45,684 nt of DNA from Negativicutes bacterium. Lineage in GTDB: Bacteria > Bacillota_C > Negativicutes > Acidaminococcales > Acidaminococcaceae. Every line of letters begins with the position of its first letter. The stretch's first letter is position 1. Positions 7,978 to 16,378 of the stretch are shown here, piece by piece. The stretch is from positions 1 to 45,684 of the forward strand of contig RZYP01000008.1 in NCBI GenBank assembly GCA_009930275.1, given 5' to 3'. Under the pieces are notes generated by a model. That model saw only the letters and a program-made list of their open reading frames with translations. It ran no database searches and was not told the DNA's origin. The translations under genes were made by a program, and so were the position numbers.

Positions 7978-8526
7978 ATGATGAGCATGGAATTGGACAA
8001 AATTTTAGATGAAATGGAAAGTCTTATTTTAGAAGCTTCGCATCTTCCGTTTTCGGAAAAGATTATTATTGAGGAAGGTGACTTGTCGCTTGTTATGGAC
8101 AGGCTGCGTGAGGCAGTTCCCCTCGAAGTTAAGAAGGCTCATGATTTACTCGATGAACAGATGAATATCATCAAGAATTCGCGTGCAGAGGCTGACCGCA
8201 TTGTCGAGCAGGCCAAAGCAGAAGCGGAAAGAATTGTCGAGCTTGCCAAAGCAGAGGCTGAGAGGCTGGTCCGCAACGAAGAAGTTGTTAAGATGGCTGA
8301 AGAAAAAGCCCAGGACATTCTAAATGATACTAAACAATATGATAATGATATGCGTGCGGCTGCAGATGCCTATGCTGAAAAGATGCATAGAGAGTCACTT
8401 AGCTATGCCACCGACGTTTTTGATTATCTAGAAGATAGTTTAAAGAAAACTTTGGAAATTGTGCAGGAAAACAGGGCACCTTTGAGAGCTAATCAAAACA
8501 GGAGTGTTGAGCAGGAGGAAGAATGA
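7978..8526 (+). CDS. Coiled-coil protein with hendecad repeats, unknown function
   Basis: About 182 residues, mostly charged helix. The centre has three 11-residue repeats (8185-8283): AEADRIVEQAK, AEAERIVELAK and AEAERLVRNEE. This hendecad pattern gives a right-handed coiled coil like that in ATP synthase b subunits. No transmembrane segment is visible. Similar proteins next to coaD are often labelled ATPase, but there is no P-loop here. The frame is open to a TTG at 7954. I prefer ATG 7978 or 7981 behind GAGAGAG, giving MSMELDKILDE. The stop overlaps the patatin gene (ATGA), so the two are translationally coupled. A DivIVA-like or scaffold role is only a guess. Confidence 0.7.
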   Translation: MMSMELDKILDEMESLILEASHLPFSEKIIIEEGDLSLVMDRLREAVPLEVKKAHDLLDEQMNIIKNSRAEADRIVEQAKAEAERIVELAKAEAERLVRNEEVVKMAEEKAQDILNDTKQYDNDMRAAADAYAEKMHRESLSYATDVFDYLEDSLKKTLEIVQENRAPLRANQNRSVEQEEE

Positions 8527-9314
8527 GAGGCAAACCAAAACTTGGTTTAGTTTTAGGGTCCGGTGGTTTACGCGGTTTAGCTCATGTGGGCGTACTCAGC
8601 GTTTTGGAAGAGAATAATATTGAGTTTGATCTTGTAGCCGGTTGCAGCATAGGAAGTTTGATTGGTGCACTTGCTTGTGCCGGTTATGATTCGGCTACCA
8701 TTATGAAGATTGCTAAGGGTTTAGGACGTGGTTCTTGGTTTGACTTCGTAGTGCATAGGAAAGGTTTTATCGGAACAGAAAATATTTACAAAATAGTTAC
8801 TATGCTCACGAAGGGTAGAAATATTGAGGAACTAAGCAAGCCATTTGCGGCTGTAGCTACGGATCTCGCTACCGGTCGTGAGCATGTATTCCGTCATGGG
8901 AGCTCGGCTGCGGCAGTATGTGCAAGCGTTGCCGTTCCTGGAATTTTTGTACCCTATGTCTGGGAGGGTCGCCAAATGGTAGACGGCGCCATTGTCAATC
9001 CTACGCCGGTAAGTGTAGCAAGGGCTATGGGCGCTGATATTATACTGGCTGTTGATTTGGCAGCAGTCAGTACTGTAGACGAAGTCAACACTGTTTTTGA
9101 TGTCTTGGTGAGGTCCCTCGATATCATGGAAAAGGGTTTATTCAGTTATCAAAGGCTGGTTCATGACTGTGACATCCTGATTCAACCGGAACTAAGTTCT
9201 TGTGCGGTTACAGATTTCAAGAAAATTGAAGAATGTTATCAGGTTGGAAGAGATGCAGCCTGGGAGGCTTTGCCAAAAATACTGGATCTCTTGGAAGGCT
9301 ATTCGGGAAGATAA
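8523..9314 (+). CDS. Patatin-like phospholipase (RssA/YlbK-type hydrolase)
   Basis: A 263-residue serine hydrolase of the patatin family. It has the oxyanion block GSGGLRGLAHVG (residues 12-23), the nucleophile elbow GCSIGS with Ser42, and the second catalytic residue in MVDGAIVNP (Asp of DGA near residue 154), which form a Ser-Asp dyad. The substrate is probably a lipid ester; the exact one cannot be read from sequence. No signal peptide is visible, so it is likely cytosolic. ATG 8523 overlaps the upstream stop and follows GCAGGAGGAAG. The last 16 bases overlap the convergent tmcAL gene. Confidence 0.9.
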   Translation: MRGKPKLGLVLGSGGLRGLAHVGVLSVLEENNIEFDLVAGCSIGSLIGALACAGYDSATIMKIAKGLGRGSWFDFVVHRKGFIGTENIYKIVTMLTKGRNIEELSKPFAAVATDLATGREHVFRHGSSAAAVCASVAVPGIFVPYVWEGRQMVDGAIVNPTPVSVARAMGADIILAVDLAAVSTVDEVNTVFDVLVRSLDIMEKGLFSYQRLVHDCDILIQPELSSCAVTDFKKIEECYQVGRDAAWEALPKILDLLEGYSGR

Positions 9315-10531
9315 ATCGGTGAAGTTTTAAAATCAGCAGCATACGGCAGCGAATTATTTTGCAAAAGACTAAACAATTCAGTTGCAGAAATATCAATTTT
9401 GAGCGAAGAAACAATATTTTTGTTTGCTGTTCCTTCATGCAATATTTCCCGGCCCAATTTGTTGACAATCGGCAGTTCACAAGTATTTCTCATGTTTTTT
9501 AGGAGCTGGCGCCCGCGATTATTGAAGGCCAGGACTCTTAAATATGAGGGATGTTCTGATATGGCTTCTTTAAAATTTGTTTCTGAAGATGAAAGCAATA
9601 GTTGTAAAAGCAAACGATTAATTCTTGTTTCAGGATAGCGTTTGCTTTTTATCATTGATACTGCTTTAAACCAGTCTGAGGCAGCGGCGGCTTTAAATAT
9701 CTTGTTTTCAAGTCCTTCAGAGCATTCACAGCGTTCAGCAATATCCGTGGGAGATATTTGTCGAAGCAAAAATATCAATAGCAAATCTAAATTTGTTTGA
9801 TTGAAGCCCAAACGAGTTTTTTCGTATAGTTCCTCAAGAATCTTAAGGGTAGGTGCCGGAACTGCCTGAGCAATATTGTTGTTTAGACCATGAGAAAGAA
9901 ATTCAGTGCGAATTGCTGTGGCGCTGGCAATACTGCCGGATATACTTTTGTCATTATACATTGAGGACATACGGTTGACCGGTATAGGGGTAAAGCCTGC
10001 TTTTAACAGTTCAATATGTTTTAAATATTCGATAGCCAGTATATTGTTAGGTTGTTCAACAATGGTTGCGAGGGAAGGATTTTCTTTCGCCATAGCTGTC
10101 CCTACTGCGGCGGCGTATGATAGTCCTTTTGCTAATTCGGCCTGGCAGTCTGAATTGTTTCTGCAAGCAAATTGCGCAGCTTGTTCCAGAAGCTGGAGGT
10201 TGTTTGTTTCACATCCGAATGATAAATAACTTATGCACCCGGTTGCTTTTAGCAGAGAAATGCCACCGCGGGCAAAATGCTCAGCGCTTCGGCAAGCAAA
10301 TATCGTTGGTAATTCCAGGACGAGGTCGACACCATTTTTCACTGCTATAGTTGCACGTGACCATTTATCAGTCATAGCAGGCAAACCTCTTTGAACGAAG
10401 TTGCCGCTCATGACCGCTATTACAGGCAGGTCCTCTCCTACCAACTTCCTTGTTTCGGCCAAATGGTGGGCGTGACCGTTGTGAAAAGGATTATATTCGG
10501 CTATTATTCCAATAGATTGCTTTTTTTTCAT
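9299..10531 (-). CDS. tmcAL: tRNA(Met) cytidine acetate ligase
   Basis: Forms N4-acetylcytidine at the wobble base of elongator tRNA-Met using acetate and ATP (the YlbM family of Bacillus). The 410-residue protein opens with IGIIAEYNPFHNGHAHHL, the HxGH nucleotidyltransferase motif, followed by VMSGNFVQRGLPAMTDKW and GVDLVLELP, all diagnostic. I chose the ATG at 10531, which follows AAGGGT; the longer TTG start at 10546 would remove that site. It is divergent from ackA, the enzyme that interconverts acetate and acetyl phosphate; this may be chance. Its 3' end overlaps the patatin gene by 16 bases. Confidence 0.94.
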   Translation of the reverse strand: MKKKQSIGIIAEYNPFHNGHAHHLAETRKLVGEDLPVIAVMSGNFVQRGLPAMTDKWSRATIAVKNGVDLVLELPTIFACRSAEHFARGGISLLKATGCISYLSFGCETNNLQLLEQAAQFACRNNSDCQAELAKGLSYAAAVGTAMAKENPSLATIVEQPNNILAIEYLKHIELLKAGFTPIPVNRMSSMYNDKSISGSIASATAIRTEFLSHGLNNNIAQAVPAPTLKILEELYEKTRLGFNQTNLDLLLIFLLRQISPTDIAERCECSEGLENKIFKAAAASDWFKAVSMIKSKRYPETRINRLLLQLLLSSSETNFKEAISEHPSYLRVLAFNNRGRQLLKNMRNTCELPIVNKLGREILHEGTANKNIVSSLKIDISATELFSLLQNNSLPYAADFKTSPIYLPE

Positions 10532-10589
10532 AATGCTACCCTTCAAAATGATTAATTAATCAGATAATTCCTTGTAGATTATTTGATTG

Positions 10590-10607
10590 AAATAGTGTAT
10601 ACTATTT
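10590..10607. promoter_or_regulatory. Inverted repeat in the tmcAL-ackA divergent region
   Basis: AAATAGT and ACTATTT flank a GTAT centre. The element overlaps a TATACT that could serve as a -10 on the plus strand. It may be an operator for ackA, but no regulator can be named. Confidence 0.35.
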
Positions 10608-10691
10608 TATCACAGTATCTATTTATTTTATACTATGATTGTAAACAAAAAACGGCATATAATTCAAAGGCCGGACGAAGAAGGTGCGACA

Positions 10692-11900
10692 GTGAAAATT
10701 TTTGTAGTTAATTGTGGTAGTTCCTCGATAAAATACCAGTTGATCAATATGGAGAACGAAACGGCCCTCGCAAGGGGCATGGTCGAACGTATTGGCATGG
10801 AGGGTTCACTTCTCAAACATACTCCGGCGGGCAAATATACTGTGGATTTGCCTGGAGACATTCCTGACCACGCTACTGGCATAAAATTAATTCTTCAGGC
10901 GCTGGTAAATTCGGAATACGGAGTTATAACCGATATGGCTGATATTGACGCTGTCGGGCATCGTGTCGTCCATGGTGGTGAAAGATTTGCTGATTCTGTT
11001 TTGATTACACAAGACGTTCTTAAAGGAATTGAGGCGTGCGCTGAAATCGCGCCGTTGCATAATCCGCCTAATTTGTACGGAATCAATGCCTGTATGGAAA
11101 TTATGCCTACAACACCCCAAGTCGCTGTCTTTGATACGGCGTTCCATCAAACATTGCCGAAGATTGCTTATCTTTACGGCCTACCGTATGAAATGTATGT
11201 GAAATACGGTCTTCGCCGTTATGGTTTTCATGGAACTTCGCACAAATATGTTGCACAAGTCGCAGCATCGATGATGCAGGAGCATATGACTGATTTGCGT
11301 ATAATTACGTGTCATTTGGGCAATGGAGCTAGCATTACCGCAATCAAATACGGAAAATCTGTCGACACAAGCATGGGCTATACGCCGCTGGAAGGACTTA
11401 TTATGGGCACACGCTCAGGAGAGATTGACCCCGCGATAATTCCTTTCCTGATGGAAAAGGAGAACATGACAGGGCCGCAGATAGACGATTATTTAAACAG
11501 ACGTAGCGGGATTCTCGGTATTTCCGGTTTGTCCAGTGATTTCCGTGATTTAGAAAGTGCTGCTAATCGCGGAGATGAGAGGTCACAACTTGCCATAGAT
11601 TTATTTGCTTATAAGGTCAAGAAGTATATTGGCGGCTATGTGGCAGCTATGGGAGGCGTTGATGCCATAGTTTTTACGGCAGGACTTGGAGAGAACTCGC
11701 CCTTTATGCGGGATAAGATTTGTAACGGCCTGGAGTATCTTGGAACACGTATAGATCCTGAGCGGAATAAGGTTAGAGGCAAGGCGCAGGAGATTAGTGT
11801 TAAGAGAGCAAGTGTAAAGATCTTTGTTATTCCAACAAATGAAGAACTGGTTATTGCCAGAGATACCTTCAATATATGCAGAAGGATTATTAAATTATAG
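10692..11900 (+). CDS. ackA: Acetate kinase
   Basis: Interconverts acetate plus ATP and acetyl phosphate plus ADP; in fermenters it yields ATP from acetyl-CoA-derived acetyl phosphate. The protein is 402 residues from the GTG at 10692, which follows AAGGTG by 5 bases and gives the usual [17 protein letters not shown] start. An ATG 19 codons upstream would add a tail absent from the family. Motifs are [19 protein letters not shown] (substrate pocket), HLGNGASI (phosphate-binding), and [11 protein letters not shown]. No pta lies next to it in this window; yceD and rpmF follow. Confidence 0.96.
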   Translation: MKIFVVNCGSSSIKYQLINMENETALARGMVERIGMEGSLLKHTPAGKYTVDLPGDIPDHATGIKLILQALVNSEYGVITDMADIDAVGHRVVHGGERFADSVLITQDVLKGIEACAEIAPLHNPPNLYGINACMEIMPTTPQVAVFDTAFHQTLPKIAYLYGLPYEMYVKYGLRRYGFHGTSHKYVAQVAASMMQEHMTDLRIITCHLGNGASITAIKYGKSVDTSMGYTPLEGLIMGTRSGEIDPAIIPFLMEKENMTGPQIDDYLNRRSGILGISGLSSDFRDLESAANRGDERSQLAIDLFAYKVKKYIGGYVAAMGGVDAIVFTAGLGENSPFMRDKICNGLEYLGTRIDPERNKVRGKAQEISVKRASVKIFVIPTNEELVIARDTFNICRRIIKL

Positions 11901-11917
11901 TTGTGTGAGGGTTTTTC

Positions 11918-11946
11918 TTGACAAAGGAATACCATGCCGCTATAAT
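11918..11946 (+). promoter_or_regulatory. Consensus promoter for yceD-rpmF
   Basis: A perfect TTGACA (11918-11923) and a perfect TATAAT (11941-11946) are separated by 17 bases. It lies in the ackA-yceD gap and should give yceD and rpmF strong expression independent of ackA. Confidence 0.9.
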
Positions 11947-11964
11947 TGTAACGATTGGTGGATT

Positions 11965-12468
11965 ATGATTAAGTTAAATGTAGCCGAAATCAAAAAAAGA
12001 CTGGTTGGGAAGACTGAATTTCATTTTGAAGTTGATGCAAGGGAATTAAAGCTCGCAAAAGAGGACTTAGCGATTGTCGGTCCAATTTTTGTCGATGGTG
12101 AGATTTCCAATGCTGGTGATGTCTTGCTTTTAAAAGCCACTTTGCGTACTAAGGTTGAACGCGAATGTGCACGTTGTTTAAAAACATTCATTGCTGAAAC
12201 TGAAACTGAAGTTTTAGAAAAGTTTTTCCCTGCAAATGCCGATAATATTGAGCAAGATGCCTTTTCTTACGAGTTCGACGTGGTTGATATCGCGGAGGCC
12301 TTGCGTGAGGGATTGCTGGTTGCAGAACCTTTACAGGTTCTGTGCAAGGAAGATTGCCAAGGTTTGTGTCCTGTTTGTGGAATTGACAAGAATGTTAAAT
12401 CCTGCGATTGTGATGCTGCTACGGTAGACCCGAGATTGGTGGCATTGCAGCAGTTATTGAAGAAGTAG
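11965..12468 (+). CDS. yceD: YceD/DUF177-family protein
   Basis: A 167-residue member of DUF177, nearly always encoded just before rpmF and linked to large-subunit ribosome or 23S rRNA maturation. It has a CARCL cysteine pair in the middle and a C-terminal cysteine cluster ([13 protein letters not shown], then CDC), likely metal-binding. The track frame is open further upstream, but those codons lie in the ackA-yceD promoter. ATG 11965 behind GGTGG gives the family start [11 protein letters not shown]. The start lies only about 12 bases past the expected transcription start, so the leader is very short. Confidence 0.88.
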   Translation: MIKLNVAEIKKRLVGKTEFHFEVDARELKLAKEDLAIVGPIFVDGEISNAGDVLLLKATLRTKVERECARCLKTFIAETETEVLEKFFPANADNIEQDAFSYEFDVVDIAEALREGLLVAEPLQVLCKEDCQGLCPVCGIDKNVKSCDCDAATVDPRLVALQQLLKK

Positions 12469-12500
12469 TTATTGTAATTAGCTTGAGGAGGTGTATCAAA

Positions 12501-12683
12501 ATGGCAGTACCAAAGCGTAAAATGTCTAAAGCTCGTCGTGACTCTCGTCGTGCTAATTGGAAACTCACTGTTCCTGGTTTGGTTGAGTGTCCGCAATGTC
12601 ATGAAAAGAAAATGCCGCATCGAGTTTGCCCGGAATGTGGTTATTATAACGGTAAACAAGTCGTTGCAGTAGAAGAGAAATAA
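12501..12683 (+). CDS. rpmF: 50S ribosomal protein L32, zinc-ribbon form
   Basis: A 60-residue protein with the L32 start [18 protein letters not shown]. Two cysteine pairs, CPQC and CPEC, form the zinc ribbon of the C+ type. ATG 12501 follows GAGGAGGTG. It sits directly after yceD, the usual pairing, and is closed by a strong terminator. Confidence 0.98.
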   Translation: MAVPKRKMSKARRDSRRANWKLTVPGLVECPQCHEKKMPHRVCPECGYYNGKQVVAVEEK

Positions 12684-12720
12684 TAAAACCGAGGTGCATA
12701 GCACCTCGGTTTTATTATTT
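12684..12720 (+). terminator. Terminator after rpmF
   Basis: AAAACCGAGGTGC pairs with GCACCTCGGTTTT around a short loop, followed by a T-rich tract. It separates the rpmF transcript from the FapR-controlled cluster. Confidence 0.92.
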
Positions 12721-12755
12721 TTGTCTATTTTTTACAATTTTGTCACAGACACATA

Positions 12756-12784
12756 TTGATTTTTCGTGTGTTTTTCTATATAAT
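12756..12784 (+). promoter_or_regulatory. Promoter of the fapR-fab cluster
   Basis: TTGATT (12756-12761) and TATAAT (12779-12784) are 17 bases apart. Transcription would begin near 12791, inside or next to the FapR-type operator at 12796-12812. Confidence 0.75.
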
Positions 12785-12795
12785 ATGAACAGATA

Positions 12796-12812
12796 TTAAG
12801 ACTTGGTGCTAA
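12796..12812 (+). promoter_or_regulatory. Probable FapR operator
   Basis: The 17-base element TTAAGACTTGGTGCTAA, read on the other strand as TTAGCACCAAGTCTTAA, resembles the known FapR box (TTAGTACC followed by a diverged inverted half ending CTAA or TTAA). It lies just downstream of the -10 and about 15 bases before fapR. Bound FapR would block transcription until malonyl-CoA releases it. The assignment is by resemblance from memory. Confidence 0.65.
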
Positions 12813-12826
12813 AATCAGGTGATGCT

Positions 12827-13396
12827 ATGAATATTACGAAAAAACAAATAAGACAGCAATGCTTGTTAAAAGAGTTGGAAAAGAATCCATTTTTAACAGA
12901 CGAGCAGCTTGCGCAGGTCCTGAAAGTAAGCGTCCAGACTATCCGTTTGGATCGTCTTGGCAAGGGTATTCCCGAACTACGGGAACGTACAAGACAAATG
13001 GCTGAAAATGCTCAAAACAAATTGCAGGCAATAGCAAGCAAGGATATTGTGGGAGAGTTGCTTGACCTGGAATTGGGCAAGAGCGGTATTTCTATGATGA
13101 GTGTTACCCCCGACATGGTTATGACGAAGACCGGCATAGCCAGGGGTCATTTTATGTTTGCACAGGCAAATACTTTGGCTTTGGCGGTTGTTGACGCGCC
13201 CGCGGCTTTAACAGGCATAGGAAATGTTAAGTATAAGGTTCCCATTTACTCTGGAGCCAACCTGATTGCCAAAGCAGAAGTGATTCGTAAAGAAAATGAA
13301 AAGTATTTCATTTGGGTTAAAATTCGGAATAATAGCCAGGAAGTGTTCCGAGCAAAATTTATTGTTGTTTCTCTGCCTAATGAAAGGATTGTTTAG
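12827..13396 (+). CDS. fapR: Fatty acid and phospholipid synthesis repressor FapR
   Basis: A 189-residue regulator, the normal size. Residues 1-60 form a DeoR-like helix-turn-helix (LTDEQLAQVLKVSVQTIRLD), and residues 90-189 form the hot-dog domain that binds malonyl-CoA (ARGHFMFAQANTLALAV, VKYKVPIYSGANLIAKAEV). In Bacillus FapR represses fab and pls genes and is released by malonyl-CoA; the same logic is expected here. ATG 12827 follows AGGTGATG and removes eight extra codons. It is the first gene of the cluster, so it represses itself too. plsX begins one base after the stop. Confidence 0.94.
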   Translation: MNITKKQIRQQCLLKELEKNPFLTDEQLAQVLKVSVQTIRLDRLGKGIPELRERTRQMAENAQNKLQAIASKDIVGELLDLELGKSGISMMSVTPDMVMTKTGIARGHFMFAQANTLALAVVDAPAALTGIGNVKYKVPIYSGANLIAKAEVIRKENEKYFIWVKIRNNSQEVFRAKFIVVSLPNERIV

Positions 13397-13397
13397 C

Positions 13398-14411
13398 ATG
13401 AAGATAGCTGTTGATGTCATGGGAACCGACTACGGTCCGGAAGAAATAATTTTGGGAGCTATTCAAGCTGTTAAGACCTACAATTGTGAGGTCTATCTTG
13501 TAGGTGATAGAGAACAGATTGAAGCGGCACTTAAAAAATATAAAGAAGATAAGAATGAGAAGATTAAAATAGAACACGCAAGTGAAGTCATTGGCATGAG
13601 TGATCATCCAAGCCTTAGCGTTAAAGCAAAACCAGATGCTTCAATTGTTGTTGCTACCAGACTTTTGCATACAAACGTTTGCGATGCCCTTGTTTCTGCC
13701 GGCAGCACAGGAGCTGCAGTAGCAGCAGCGCTTTTCGGCCTCGGCCGCATTAAAGGTATCGAAAGGCCTGCTATAGCAACGCCTATCCCTAGTATTACGG
13801 GCACAACGGTAGTTCTTGACTCAGGTGCTAAGGTTGATGCAAAACCCCAGCATTTGGTACAAAATGCGATAATGGGTTCGATATACGCTGAATCAATTCT
13901 TAAAATTAAAAACCCAAGAGTAGGTCTTTTAAATATTGGCGAGGAAGAAAGCAAGGGAAACGAGCAGGCGCTTGCTACTTATCCACTGTTGAAGGAAGAA
14001 GAACATATTAATTTCATCGGTAATGTTGAAGGCCGGGACATTAATAAGGGTACTGTTGATGTCGTTGTTTGTGATGGGTTTGTCGGAAATGTTGTTTTGA
14101 AAGTTGCAGAAGGTTTAGCGACTGCGATTATGACCATCATGAAGAGAACAATTCTGAATAGCGGCATTTTGGCTAAATTTGGTGCCATGCTGATTAAACC
14201 GGCGCTGAAAAAGATGAAGAAAACCATCGATCCAGCTGAATATGGTGGTGCTCTGCTCCTGGGTGTAAAAGCCCCATTTATTATTTGCCATGGAAGTTCT
14301 AAAGCTAAGGCTATAAAAAATGCTGTTGGCGTGGCAATTGATTTTGCCGAGAAAGATGTTGTCAGGCATATCGGGGACAGTATCATAAAAAAAAGAAAAG
14401 GGAATGAATGA
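13398..14411 (+). CDS. plsX: Phosphate acyltransferase PlsX
   Basis: Converts acyl-ACP to acyl phosphate, the acyl donor for PlsY in phospholipid synthesis; a peripheral membrane enzyme. The 337-residue protein shows the family fold start KIAVDVMG, SVKAKPDAS, SAGSTGAAVAAA, NIGEEESKGN, CDGFVGNVVLK and GAPLLGVK-like GALLLGVKAPFIICHGSS. The usual N-terminal MGGD.AP loop reads MGTDYGPE here. ATG 13398 follows AAAGGAT and starts right after the fapR stop. The stop overlaps fabH. Confidence 0.95.
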   Translation: MKIAVDVMGTDYGPEEIILGAIQAVKTYNCEVYLVGDREQIEAALKKYKEDKNEKIKIEHASEVIGMSDHPSLSVKAKPDASIVVATRLLHTNVCDALVSAGSTGAAVAAALFGLGRIKGIERPAIATPIPSITGTTVVLDSGAKVDAKPQHLVQNAIMGSIYAESILKIKNPRVGLLNIGEEESKGNEQALATYPLLKEEEHINFIGNVEGRDINKGTVDVVVCDGFVGNVVLKVAEGLATAIMTIMKRTILNSGILAKFGAMLIKPALKKMKKTIDPAEYGGALLLGVKAPFIICHGSSKAKAIKNAVGVAIDFAEKDVVRHIGDSIIKKRKGNE

Positions 14412-15406
14412 TAATGGAAAAAATATTTGCTGGTATTTTAGGTATGGGTTGCTATGTTCCAGATAAAATTATGACTAATTATGATTTGGAAAAAATGGTA
14501 GATACTAATAACGAATGGATTATAGAGCGAACCGGAATTAAAACCCGTCGTATTGCTGCCCCGGAGCAAGCAACTTCTGACTTGGCTGTTATTGCTGCTG
14601 AGCGTGCATTGCTTGATGCTGGTATAAATGCCTCTCAGTTGGATTGTATTATTGTGGCGACTGAAACTCCTGATACTAAATTCCCATCTACTGCCTGCAT
14701 GTTGCAAGATATGCTAGGTGCAGAAAAAGCTGCTGCATTTGATTTGGGCGCAGGCTGCTCTGGTTTTGTTTATTCCTTAGCTGTAGCAAACTCTATGATT
14801 GTTAGTGGTTTGTATAAACACATATTAGTTGTGGGTGCGGAAACTCTTTCCCGCATTATGAATTGGCAGGACCGTAATACATGTGTTCTCTTTGGTGATG
14901 GCGCCGGCGCAGCTGTTGTTGGCCAAGTCGAAGAAGGCTCTGGTATTCTGAGCATTGATATGGGCGCTGAAGGATCCGGCGGTAAATATTTAATGTTGCC
15001 TGCCGGTGGTTCTCGCAAGCCTGCTTCTCATGAAACAGTCGATAAGGGTGAACACTTCATTAGTATGGATGGCAGCGAGGTTTTTAAGTTCGCTGTTAAA
15101 ATAATGGCGCAAGCATCAAAAAGTGTTTTAGCTAAAGCTGGTTTACAGAGTCAAGATGTTGATTTAATAATCCCGCATCAGGCAAATACCCGTATAATTG
15201 CTTCATCCGCAAAGAGATTGGGTGTTCCTATAGAAAAAGTTTTCGTTAATTTAGATAAATATGGTAATACTTCTGCAGCATCTGTGCCAATAGCGATGTG
15301 TGAGGCCCGCGATCAGGGATTAGTGAAAAAAGGTGATACTGTTGTTCTTGTTGGTTTTGGCGCAGGTTTAACGTGGGCTGCTATGGTTTTAAAATGGAGT
15401 AAGTAA
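14408..15406 (+). CDS. fabH: 3-oxoacyl-ACP synthase III
   Basis: Starts fatty acid synthesis by condensing acetyl-CoA with malonyl-ACP. The 332-residue thiolase-fold enzyme has the catalytic triad Cys117 in GAGCSGF, His in IPHQANTRI, and Asn in DKYGNTSAAS. It also shows the conserved NNEWIIERTGIKTRRI block. ATG 14408 overlaps the plsX stop (ATGA); ATG 14414 is a possible alternative, both being within reach of AAGGGA. Position between plsX and fabD is usual for the cluster. Confidence 0.97.
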   Translation: MIMEKIFAGILGMGCYVPDKIMTNYDLEKMVDTNNEWIIERTGIKTRRIAAPEQATSDLAVIAAERALLDAGINASQLDCIIVATETPDTKFPSTACMLQDMLGAEKAAAFDLGAGCSGFVYSLAVANSMIVSGLYKHILVVGAETLSRIMNWQDRNTCVLFGDGAGAAVVGQVEEGSGILSIDMGAEGSGGKYLMLPAGGSRKPASHETVDKGEHFISMDGSEVFKFAVKIMAQASKSVLAKAGLQSQDVDLIIPHQANTRIIASSAKRLGVPIEKVFVNLDKYGNTSAASVPIAMCEARDQGLVKKGDTVVLVGFGAGLTWAAMVLKWSK

Positions 15407-15426
15407 GCAAAAAGGAGGAATTTTTA

Positions 15427-16377
15427 ATGGGTAAAACAGCTTTTTTGTTTCCAGGACAGGGTTCGCAAACAGTAGGTATGATGAAAGAATTTTATGATAA
15501 TTATCCTGTAGTTCGAAACGTATTTAAAGCCGCAGACGAGGCGCTGGGTTTTTCAATAACTGAGATGTGTTTTAATGGACCCGAGGATCAACTGCGCCTG
15601 ACGTTTAATACGCAGCCGGCAATACTGACTGCCAGCGTAGCTGCTGCGGAAGTTATGAAGGAGCATGGGTTAATTCCTGATGTTGCAGCAGGTCACAGCT
15701 TAGGTGAATATTCTGCCCTTGTTGTGGCTGGAGCACTCAGCTTTACTGACGCAGTACGAATCGTCCGTAAACGTGGCCAGTTTATGCAGGAAGCGGTACC
15801 TGTTGGTGAGGGAAGCATGGCTGCCGTAATGGGAATGGACGACAATAATGTTATAGTTGATATATGCAAAAAGGTTGAAGTGGAAACAGGAAAAGAAGTC
15901 CAGGCTGTTAACTTCAATTGTCCTGGACAGGTTGTTATCGCTGGGGCAGCACAAGCCGTAGATAAAGCCGTTGAAGAATTGAAGGCAGCTGGTGCAAAAA
16001 GAGCGGTCTTATTGCCAGTTAGTGCCCCTTTCCATAGCAGCTTGATGTATCCAGCGTCTGTACGTTTAGCTGAAGAATTCAAAGCGATAACTTTTAATGA
16101 TGCCAAAATACCTGTTGTGGCAAATGTTACAGCTGAAGAGGTAACGAAAGCCGAAGAAATAGAAAGACTATTGGTAAAGCAGGCAGCGAGCCCGGTTTTG
16201 TGGGAAATGTCTGTACGCTATATGGTTAACAACGGAGTGGATTGCTTTGTTGAGGTTGGTCCAGGTAAAGTGCTTTCCGGATTTAACAAGAAGATTGCTA
16301 AAGAACTCACAACGTTAAATGTTGAAGATAATGCAAGCTTGGAAAAAACGCTTGCTTATTTCAAGGAGGTTCGCTAA
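15427..16377 (+). CDS. fabD: Malonyl-CoA:ACP transacylase
   Basis: Moves malonyl groups from CoA to AcpP. The 316-residue protein starts with TAFLFPGQGSQTVGM, has the nucleophile Ser91 in GHSLGEYSAL, the Arg of RGQFMQEA, and the catalytic His in PVSAPFHSSLM. It starts with ATG behind AAAGGAGG. There is no fabK between fabH and fabD; a FabK-like gene follows acpP instead. Confidence 0.97.
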   Translation: MGKTAFLFPGQGSQTVGMMKEFYDNYPVVRNVFKAADEALGFSITEMCFNGPEDQLRLTFNTQPAILTASVAAAEVMKEHGLIPDVAAGHSLGEYSALVVAGALSFTDAVRIVRKRGQFMQEAVPVGEGSMAAVMGMDDNNVIVDICKKVEVETGKEVQAVNFNCPGQVVIAGAAQAVDKAVEELKAAGAKRAVLLPVSAPFHSSLMYPASVRLAEEFKAITFNDAKIPVVANVTAEEVTKAEEIERLLVKQAASPVLWEMSVRYMVNNGVDCFVEVGPGKVLSGFNKKIAKELTTLNVEDNASLEKTLAYFKEVR

Positions 16378-16378
16378 A

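Noticed and set aside
10635..10691. Longer AckA starting at ATG 10635
   Set aside because: It adds 19 residues not found in acetate kinases, while GTG 10692 has a ribosome-binding site and the usual start.
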